NCBI RefSeq assembly: GCF_905147045.1 | Contig: NC_065911.1 | Coordinates: 9,424,001 to 9,488,000, forward strand | Origin: Nymphalis io | Taxonomy: Eukaryota; Arthropoda; Insecta; Lepidoptera; Nymphalidae | Direction: 5' to 3' | DNA length: 64,000 nt | Part shown: in pieces, positions 56,036 through 64,000 of the stretch | Layout of the letters: each line of letters opens with the position of its first letter | How positions within the stretch are numbered: position 1 is the stretch's first letter | The notes under the pieces: model-generated | Told to the model about the DNA's origin: nothing | Seen by the model: the letters and a program-made list of their open reading frames with translations, nothing else | Database searches by the model: none | Program-made: the position numbers and the translations under genes

Positions 56036-56443
56036 CTTTTTTCACGCTGGAAAAACGCGTTACGCGTTTCCCCCACGGGAACAGGGGGGGTATGTGGGGC
56101 TCGCCGATGTCCAAGGCGCCGAGTGCGCCCCGAACATCGGAATACCCACTAAAAAATCAGCGGTAATCTTGACGAGGAGCGCCACGGGATCGCTTTCGCA
56201 TGCTACCGTGACGCTCTGACGATGTCCGTTAACCTGCGTCAACCTAAACGAGAGCATGTCACGTTTTCTTTTGACCTCGCGACTCAAGTGAGGATGTACC
56301 GCCTCCAATGTCGCAAGGCCCGCTGTGGGGGATCGCAGGTCCTCCTCCCATCGGGTTATCAGGGCTTGCTGGGCTAGAGCCCTGATCCGCCCGACTTCGA
56401 GGAAGAGGGGAAATATATTATAGTATCTTAAATGCTTTGCCAA
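56036..56443 (-). mobile_element. Rep-H copy 2: GC-rich LINE 3' end with ORF remnant
   Basis: The minus strand ends ...gcgtttttccagcgtgaaaa at the left. A 127-codon minus-strand frame (56,443-56,060) contains HPHLSREVKRKRDMLSFRLT-QVNGH. This resembles the C-terminal tail that follows RT in R1-clade LINEs, although the Cys/His part expected after it is replaced by 3' UTR-like sequence. It shares several blocks with 30,362-30,660. A 5'-truncated, decayed insertion. The R1-clade link is tentative. Confidence 0.5.
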
Positions 56444-57735
56444 TTAAAAACAGAAATATATTTTTATTGGAACGACTAGACAGGCAAATGAGCTGACTGT
56501 GAGTCACCTTTACCAATAGATATAGACTATCACTATTAAATTCTCTCAAAGTTAATAAAAACGTTATACTAGCTTATTGATTAATAAATAAAATTAAATA
56601 GTGTTATATTTATATACTCAGGCTCAGAAAATCAACGAATATAAACTCTAAGGCTTACGTACGGACATTATGTTCGACATAACGCCCCATGACACTTGCG
56701 CTGCAAACTGCAGGATAAAAGCTGTATCCTTTATGTCACTAATTATATACTATTACACGAGACTAAATTATCAACAATGTCACTCAGCGAATGTAATATA
56801 GGCGTTGTATTATTATTAGGAGACGTAAGTAATTTTTAAAAACACTACTGCGTTACCAAGAATCAAGTTATGTTGCCTCAGCATGAAGACGATAAAGCTT
56901 AACGCTTAACCAGGATTATTTATGGAATTGCGTTACATCCTGCTATGGGATCATATAGGAAACAGTTGTTTGGTCTCGTCAATGTTAATTTTTAAAAAAG
57001 CTACTTCGATCTCGCGCAAACTTCTCCATCTTAAAAACTTAGTTCCTATAGAACATGGTGGTAGTTTCTCGCTGTGACGCACCTAAACACTTTCAGAATA
57101 TTGTTGTTGTCATGGACTCACTACCCATTGCAACAATGAGACACTTCGTTTTCTATTGACAGCCGTACCCTGAATGCGATATTCAATTGTGTTCACATCC
57201 CGAGTGTGGCCCACAGACTGGCCCAATGACGGGCAATATGCTTAAAATACTTACGGCAAGGAATTAACATTAGCAAAACAAGAATAAAAAAATTAGAATC
57301 ATATTTCATAAAATGGAGTTATTTGAATATATCCTTTAAATTACACAAAAATAAAATAAACTCGAAAAATGGCACAGACGCAAAATTATGGAGACAATTA
57401 TTATTTCAAAAAAAAAAAAGCTTTAAATGTCTTTGAATAAATTCATTTCTAGTACCATGACATTTTTAAAACGTGTTTTTAAAAGACGACTAGATACTTT
57501 TTTAATATTATATATATATGACGTGTATACTTAGTGTATGCACATAGACAATTAATTAAGTTGCAAAATTTGCACACAATGTAATTTTAGGTCATGTTAT
57601 ATTAATCGTTGTAAGTAGTAAAATATTTGTTGTTTCAAATAAAACATTTTTTTTAATTTCAAACATGGGTTTTTTTACGTGGTAACTAAAAACATTATAA
57701 TAGATAAACAAAGTATTACCATTATTACGGATGTT
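56444..57735. other. AT-rich intergenic sequence
   Basis: No supported gene or repeat. Confidence 0.45.
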
Positions 57736-57880
57736 AACCTATAATAATACTACAAATGTGAAAGGAACTCTGTTTCATTGTTTGTTACGTTTTACCGGCT
57801 AAACCACTGAACCGATTTTCATTAAATTTGGTATTAAGTAAGCGTGAACCTAAAGAATATTTTTATACCTAGCACCTGAT
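57736..57880 (+). repeat. Rep-E copy 5, 5' part
   Basis: aaatgtgaaaggaactctgt, ggctaaaccactgaaccgat, tttcattaaatttggtatta-agtaagcgtgaacc. It lacks the gaagccgcgg end. Confidence 0.65.
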
Positions 57881-59260
57881 CCTTGTTAAGTACTTGTAGT
57901 TGTTGTTCAATGCATCTGCCAATACAGCTTTCTTTCTCAACAAAAGCATTTCCGATAACGATTGGCATCAGAATGACAATCAGTGTAAAATCCAAAGCCT
58001 GTTTCTTGAAAGTTCTGAAGCATAATATCGAATAAATACGAAGGCAAACGAATCATGATGGTTGTCTGTTCATGTCTTTCTATTATATTTTAGTACGCTT
58101 AAAATATTTGAATAAAGATATATTATTCAGGAAGCAAAGAGTTTTCAAATTATATTTCAAAACCGAAGTGCAGCGAACGAAGATATACAGATATAAATCA
58201 TTTAACAAAATGCAAACACAATTTACCGTTGTTCCTTGTCATATATGTCTGATGCATAAATATCTATCACTCTCGCGTGATTGATTAAATGGATTAACGA
58301 TTATTGATAGCAGCAAAGAAGTATGAAAACTTTAACGTCAATCACTAGTTTGATTGACGTTTCGAATTTCAAAATCATCATAGAGCGCTCTTTTATTATT
58401 GCCAGTTTCATTATTCGTATTATAATTTTAAAATCGTTGCTATAAACTTGTTGATGTTTTGTCTTTGTTATTTTAAATTCGAAATTGGAAGTTCTAAATT
58501 TGAAAGTTGATTTATAACATATATACTATTGTTATAATAGTTTTGTTGACGTTCTTTATTCTTTTACACTCTTAATCCGACATGATTGGTGTGACTTTTA
58601 AACTAAGCTCCTACCATATATTTTTCCGTCAGAAACGGAATTTGTAACTAAAACCTCGGGATCTACAGCCTAGCCATTAAATCAACGAGACAGTTATAAT
58701 TATAATTTGAATATACCTAATTCTTTCTAGATTGGGAAGTAATAATGATTTAAATAATTCATTAACCTTCAAAATAAAAGTTACGGTGGTGGTGACAACT
58801 TACCATCAGCTGGCCTACTTGCCATAACCAAAGAATATCACAAACTTTGCATAAATTTCGCTCTAAAATATAAATCTCATTGTGCCCAAAAAGTTTCACA
58901 TCACAAATCTTTTCATCTTATTATATAACGCATTTTATTTTCTGTCTATAAATGCTTAAACGTTAGAACCTTGAACTTGCTTCGTTCGTTAGTAATTACT
59001 TGTACGGTTTCTACGGAAACGCAAACAGTTGGGAAAGTGTTACAGAACGAAGGTAAACTACTTTTAATGAATGCATTACGTATGAATACCGGCTGTTTAG
59101 CTTGTAGTGCATATTATTAAAGCCACAGATTAATTAAACATAACATTAGGTTTTTACATATGAAATTTGCGTTTTGTCGTACTGACCACCTTGATCTAAA
59201 ATATCTCCCCTTTGGTTAAGAATTCCAAATTCAAATTTATAAATTCATTTAGCTGGTACA
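57881..59260. other. AT-rich sequence with small hairpin and repeat scraps
   Basis: An 11-bp inverted repeat at 58,334-58,344 / 58,351-58,361 (aacgtcaatca ... tgattgacgtt). A decayed SINE-B head at 58,615-58,692 (tccgtcagaaacggaatttg, aaacctcgggatctacagcc). A Rep-D scrap at 58,786-58,815 (acaacttaccatcagctggc). Confidence 0.4.
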
Positions 59261-59740
59261 TTTGAGTTTTGAAAACAGTCATTCATTTGTTTTTTCCTCG
59301 TTATTTTTTTCTTTGGCGTCGCTTATTACCGCTCAATGGAAAACATGAAATATCGGTATATTTACGAATACGAATTCTACCGTGCTGCACCTGTGCTGCA
59401 GAAACAGCTCGAAGGATTAACGATGTGTACGGCACTGGTGTCGCAAAAGAAAGCACGGTACGTTTTTGGTTTCAACGTTTTCGTTCTGGAAATTTCGACC
59501 TTCAAAACCAACCCCGTGAATGGCAGGAGATCAAAGTGGAAAATGAAGAATTAAAGGCTATTGTGGAAGCTGATCCACCACAAAGCAACACGCGTCGATT
59601 GCTGTGTTACTTTGCTCAACCAACACAATAATGAAGGGATTTTAAATCGAATCATTACTTGTGAAGAAAAGTGGATACTGTACGATAATCGGAAGCGCTC
59701 GTCGCAATGGCTAAACCCTGGAGACCCAGCCTAAACGAAA
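59261..59740 (+). pseudogene. mariner transposase relic
   Basis: ATG 59,336 opens MENMKYRYIYEYEFYR, the start of a SETMAR-type mariner transposase. A frame change near 59,385-59,397 leads to AAETARRINDVYG, then TVRFWFQRFRSGNFDLQN and NEELKAIVEADP (the helix-turn-helix region). After about 59,590 a stretch that should hold the second helix-turn-helix is gone. NRIITCEEKWILYDNRKRSS followed by QWLNPGDPA then marks the catalytic domain. There the first catalytic Asp (CDEKW in the family) is Glu. A stop follows and the remaining domain, with the other two Asp, is absent. I saw no terminal inverted repeats. Dead, lying about 190 bp upstream of the transporter's first visible exon. Confidence 0.85.
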
Positions 59741-59926
59741 ATTGACTCTATACTATAACGCTATAAACGAACTTTATAACGCAGAAATATTTTTTCAAAA
59801 ATATAATTGCCATCAAACAGAAAAATAAACAGTCTTCACCTTTATAATATTATTACATCGATGTAAAAATGCCAGGGTGACTAGAATATTCAAATAAATA
59901 ATCTTCTAAATGTTCTTTCATTACAG

Positions 59927-60247
59927 ATAAGTATGGGTGAAGATAGGAATGAAAATGAAGGAGACGTGACAGTCGATGACAAAGACACAAACACAAGAAC
60001 AGACGAATCTCTGGAGACACCAGAACCAGACCCCGAAGATAATATGCAAAAGCAAATGAACGCAGCAGTCAACAAAGAAACGGCAATGAAGTACGCTGAT
60101 AATGCAATACGGCAACGTGAGAACGAAAAGACATATATACAAAACATTAAGAATTCCAATTCAGGACTTAGTTTAGGCGATTTGAAGGAAGATGCATTAT
60201 TAGCCGATTCTAAAACCGTTGCAAGATTCTCACCAGCTTGGAATCAG
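59927..60247 (+). CDS. Transporter exon 1 (first coding exon)
   Basis: Acceptor: pyrimidine-rich tgttctttcattacag ending at 59,926. The exon has only 6 nt (ataagt) before ATG 59,933, so the 5' UTR must begin in an upstream exon. It encodes 105 residues, acidic at first (MGEDRNENEGDVTVDDKDTN, ETPEPDPEDN), then a polar helical stretch (KYADNAIRQRENEKTYIQN), ending FSPAWNQ. Donor: CAG|GTATTG at 60,247/60,248, phase 0. The long charged N-terminus has no signal peptide and should lie in the cytoplasm. Confidence 0.88.
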
Positions 60248-63200
60248 GTATTGTATAAAATTAATAATTTTATTTAAAAGTACCAAACAAAATGTAAAAT
60301 ACCTGATTCCATTATCAACGGGCATTTTTAAATCACGGACCCATTTCAGTCAATTTAATGATAATGTCCGTCATCTGAACAAATGAGCGCGCGAACAATC
60401 GTACACTCTCTATTCCTTCACTCTCATAATCCAATATGACGGCAAATCTGACACAATTAAAAAAATAAGTGTAACACTAACGGCTTCACGTGCTTTCCGA
60501 GGCACGGTAGTGTACTGCCAATTTGTATACTGCGAGCTGTTACTGATATTTTTTTGACATATAAATTTTTATTGTTTCTTCCCGCGTACTAAAGGATCTC
60601 AGAATCTGTAACTTTATTAGCGAGTCCGTTATTAAATCTACTTAATAATAACAAAACAAAGCTAAATAAAGAAACTGTAAAATATTAATAATATAAGTTT
60701 CTTAAACCTATTTACCTATATTATAATGAACATTTGTTAATAATATTTCGACTAGCTTACAGTATCGCTTGATTTATTGTAAACTGACAGTGCTTACAAT
60801 TGTCCGATCGTCATATGGATTCTTATTTTTAATGCGTAATGATTTTCCTTTTTTTGGATATAAAATGTTTTTTGTTCTAATAATAAATAAAGATATTTGA
60901 CAAATTGGCAAATATTATTCCAAGCTTTCGATGATAGTGGGTAATCGCTAAATAAATTATTTTATCAAGAAATAAATTATTCGTCTACTGTCATGACCCT
61001 CCGACAATATCTGCGCCTGCGCATGTTTGTTTAATATCAAAAGCATGTCAGACATATTAATCATTTGAAAGTGAAACTATATATAGTAAAACTGTTGTTA
61101 TAAGTTTAATTGAACGAAAATCCAATTACATTACAGCGAAGTAGATGCTATGTGTGCTCGTATATGTATTTCTTTAGTTCTACCTGTCAATCCTTAAACT
61201 TATAAGAATAATAAGATATTGACTATTTGCTTAAAATTCCAAATTAATAGAAACTTCGAAAGTGACTGAAAATGAAAATAAGTTACCAATGAAATGTTAA
61301 AATCGTGTAAGAAAATGAACAACCATTAAAAAATTTGGATAATAAACTTTTCAGACGCTGGCATCTACCGCGGCAATTCTTATGACCTTCACAGCTGGTC
61401 TTACATCCGGGTACTCAGCTATCTTGCTGCCTCAGCTCAAGGAATCAGGCAGCTCCATACCTTGTGATGAAGGCACCGCATCTTGGATTGGTGAGCATAA
61501 CCTAGTTGTAATTTTGAGCATTTATTTGTATTGTATCTTTGCGTAGTTGCGGCATTGATAATGCACAGGCCGTAATACATGTTCACTATATCAATAGCGA
61601 CGTCTCATCGATAGACGTGATGAACCAATGCGCTCCGCAGTGTGCCTCTACAACCCGTCAACTTCCTTAACCAAATTGCATTCTCGCTGAGTAACCCTTA
61701 GGACGTTTGTCATTCTAAACCCTTACGCCGACTTTTCTTCACTGACTATAAGCAAATCACTATAAGCACTCCAACAGCGTTACCTGTCAAGGCAATTATC
61801 AACATTGACATACGTACATACAATTCCAACTACACAATAAACTGGCTTAATTATATGTTGATTAATAAATATGAACTAAAAGTCGTGGGTTCAAATCCGT
61901 GCGAGTTAATCCATGTGGTAGTTAGACTCTAAGCTTTTCCCTTGGAAGATTTTTGTCCAACGGGACATTCAAGGGCTTATTATACACAAGGTCTTATTTA
62001 CTTACATTTTGTTGTTAAAAAGTTATTACACGAGTAGAAACCGTAAGTTATTCGCTTTTAAGATGTACATATATTATATTTACATATCATGGATAACAGT
62101 TTTACATAATTATTATACAGAAATTAGAGCACAAATAACGTGAAAAAAAACTCCTTAAATCTATTTCACTGATATAACTAAAAATATAGTTTATTATTCG
62201 TTTTATAAGTATTACAACAAAAGGAATGCTGGCTTTTGAACTCATAATAGCTCGACATTCTTTAACTAGCCGTCGGTAACTTGGCGAGGATTAAATGGTC
62301 GCCAATTCAAATCCGAATTTAACGTTTCCGATCGATCCGATCCGGACTCTCTGTTTAGTGTATAATTGTGCTGTGAAATTATTTTAGCGTGGAAATAGCC
62401 AGCACAAACAAGTAATTTACAAATGCTATAAAATATTTTGGCATCGTTTCTGTAATGTGCGCTATTTATAAATGTAATCCGGATTTATTTTCTCATATCA
62501 ACCATATAATTGTCGACATTCATTGTAACCTTAAAATGTCAAATGTTTAAACTCAAACACAATTAAAGTTGTTGATGTTTGTCTATACATATTAGTTTAA
62601 TATTTGAGATGAACCAGCAGCCCTGCTACCAATGGAGGCAATAAGATGTGCTATAGTTTTAATAGGTTTTAGTATAATTAATAAAGTTAGTTAAAGTAAA
62701 AGATTTAAATGTACCCACTGCTGGACTACTGTCTCTTTTGATGAGAAGGTTTGGAGCTTATTCCTCCACGCTGCTTCAATACGGATTGGGAGATACATGT
62801 AGCAGTATTTTAGTGAAATTAGGCACCTGTAGATTTCCTAACAATGTTTTCTTTTACCGCCGAGGAAAATATCGTGATTCATCAATTATAAACACAAATC
62901 ATCAAGCAGATGATCATACAGTAGTGCGTTCTAACCATCTGGGCTATCTTGACTCAAGCCATTTTCATTGTTATAGTTTATTGAAATAAAATATTAGATA
63001 TATACATTTATTGCTTAGTGAAATTTAGTGGAATTAAATACTATGATGATGTTAATTTGTGTTTCAGCGGCAATGGCTGCACTACCAATGGCTCCCGGTT
63101 GTTTGGTCTGCGGTTGGCTCATGGAGAAATTCGGCAGACGTAACGCCCACTACATAGTCTGCGCCCCGTTCCTTCTCGGCTGGATCCTCATCGCCTGTGC

Positions 63201-64000
63201 CAACAATCTTGCCCTCATCCTCCTCGGAAGATTCTTCACTGGGATGTGCGTTGGCCTGATTGGACCCCTCGGCCCTGTTTTCATCAGTGAGACATGCAGT
63301 CCACAATTAAGAGGAATATTCCTCGCAGCCATATCTTTAGCCATCGCTGTAGGTATTTTAGTATCTCACCTTATCGGTACATGGGTACATTGGCAATGGA
63401 CCGCAATTATCTGCTGTATTTTTCCAATACTATCTGTCATTCTGCTAAGTGTAATCCCAGAAAGTCCAACGTGGTTAATATCAAAGGGTCAGATAGAAGA
63501 CGGCGTGAAAGCTTTTAGCTGGTTGAGAGGATACGGCGACGAAGCCAGGTCTGAATTAAAGGCAATTATAGATAAACGTAAAGCCGCTGACTTAGAACCA
63601 ACACCAACGTTAAGAGAGAAAATCAACAGTCTAAAGTCACCGGAACTCATGAAGCCGCTGTTCATAATGATAGTTTTCTTCGTGACTTGCCAATTTTCAG
63701 GAGTTAATGCTGTAGCATTTTATTCAATAGAAATAATAGAGAAAGCAGTTGGTAAAGGAATTGATCATTACGTGGCCATGTTGGCGATAGATTCTTTAAG
63801 AACTGTAATGTCAGTTGTGGCCTGTGTCACATGTAAGAAGTTCGGCAGAAGACCTTTATGTTTAATCAGCGGTCTTTTCACTGCCATATCAATGGTCGGG
63901 TTATCGATGTTCCTCTATTGGACTGATGGTAAACCAACGAATTTAACATGGATCCCGCTGTCATGTCTGATGGCTTACATATGTGCCATATCTATCGGAC
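59933..64000 (+). CDS. MFS sugar transporter, Tret1-like (5' part, continues off window)
   Basis: Joined from exons 59,933-60,247, 61,355-61,490 and 63,068-64,000+, this reads 461 residues without a stop. Family knowledge: MFS sugar porters have 12 membrane helices and move trehalose or another sugar by facilitated diffusion across the plasma membrane. Seen: a long, charged cytoplasmic N-terminus (about 1-105); TM1 from about 106 (STAAILMTFTAGLTSGYSAI); EKFGRR at 170-175 (loop 2-3 signature); ISETCSPQLRG at 223-233, the E...RG motif after TM4; PESPTWL at 281-287; CQFSGVNAVAFYS at 358-370 in TM7; and a second FGRR at 409-412. At least 9 of 12 helices are present. The first residue of the usual QQ.SG pair is Cys358. 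The Tret1-like label rests on these motifs. Actual substrate unknown. Confidence 0.9.
60248..61354. other. Transporter intron 1
   Basis: A 1,107-bp AT-rich intron bounded by GTATTG and ttttcag. A decayed minus-strand SINE-B lies at 60,375-60,640 (gtacactctctattccttca, ggcttcacgtgctttccgag, gcacggtagtgtactgccaa). Confidence 0.8.
61355..61490 (+). CDS. Transporter exon 2
   Basis: 136 nt between ttttcag (ends 61,354) and G|GTGAGC (61,490/61,491). It encodes residues 106-150 plus one base: TM1 (STAAILMTFTAGLTSGYSAI), the first outer loop (LLPQLKESGSSIPCDEG) and the conserved ASWI that opens TM2. GC content is well above the introns. The phase-1 end fits the next exon, giving Ala151. Confidence 0.92.
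61491..63067. other. Transporter intron 2
   Basis: A 1,577-bp AT-rich intron from GTGAGC to gtttcag. It contains a SINE-like B-box scrap at 61,868-61,985 (gtcgtgggttcaaatccgtg, caacgggacattcaaggg) and an old minus-strand SINE-A at 62,708-62,955 (actgctggactactgtctct, gaaggtttggagcttattcc, tccacgctgcttcaatacgg). Confidence 0.8.
63068..64000 (+). CDS. Transporter exon 3 (runs off the window)
   Basis: After acceptor gtttcag (ends 63,067) the frame stays open for 933 nt to the edge, with GC content higher than the flanks. It encodes Ala151 to Gly461: TM2-TM6, the central loop (about 288-345, with LRGYGDEARSELKAIIDKRK), TM7 with SGVNAVAFYS, the second GRR and the start of TM9-TM10. No donor site or stop is visible, so the rest of the gene lies to the right. 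Minus-strand frames at 63,082-63,344 are shadows of this exon. Confidence 0.93.

Noticed and set aside
63082..63344. Minus-strand frames opposite transporter exon 3
   Set aside because: Antisense shadows of a real, high-GC coding exon, with no start context or domain.
1..64000. CRISPR array, prophage, operon or bacterial contamination
   Set aside because: No regular spaced repeats and no clustered same-strand genes with ribosome sites. Introns, SINEs and LINEs show a eukaryotic chromosome throughout.

Overview
The window is AT-rich animal DNA with all the marks of a lepidopteran (moth or butterfly) genome. It holds tRNA-derived SINEs, Rep-D elements with poly(A) tails, jockey/CR1-, R1- and RTE-type non-LTR retrotransposon debris, a mariner relic, and one multi-exon gene with long introns at the right edge. 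The SINE-A family reminds me of repeats in nymphalid butterflies, but that is memory, not a search. There are no bacterial-style operons, CRISPR arrays, rRNA genes or free-standing tRNA genes.

Layout. Positions 1-9,540 are non-coding, with scattered repeats: Rep-D, SINE-A, SINE-B, Rep-E and a hAT-like MITE with ATTCGGCC ends. Positions 9,541-18,095 are one block of nested retrotransposons. An outer plus-strand LINE with a single long endonuclease/RT ORF is split by an inner minus-strand LINE (10,293-15,184, with ORF1 and ORF2). The inner LINE is itself split by a 5'-truncated RTE fragment (10,611-11,168) with a (TTGA)n tail and a perfect 14-bp target-site duplication. All three are dead copies. 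Positions 18,096-59,260 are about 41 kb of AT-rich DNA with no recognisable protein gene. It contains some 50 dispersed repeats, several nested in one another, and a candidate promoter plus non-coding first exon near 42.7-42.9 kb. A decayed mariner lies at 59,261-59,740.

Gene. From 59,927 to the right edge runs the 5' part of an MFS sugar transporter of the insect trehalose-transporter (Tret1-like) type. Three exons are visible: 59,927-60,247, 61,355-61,490, and 63,068 to beyond 64,000. They are joined by consensus splice sites and an unbroken reading frame of 461 residues. The first visible exon carries only 6 nt of 5' UTR, so at least one more exon must lie upstream. The CpG-rich segment at 42.7 kb is the best candidate I see for it.

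How the parts relate. Repeat families named here: SINE-A, SINE-B and SINE-C have tRNA-like heads with pol III A and B boxes. Rep-D ends in poly(A) and shares an 18-bp motif plus tail layout with the outer LINE, which suggests the LINE machinery moved Rep-D. Rep-E, Rep-F, Rep-G and Rep-H are other dispersed families seen in two or more copies or recognised from the order. Family letters are local labels.
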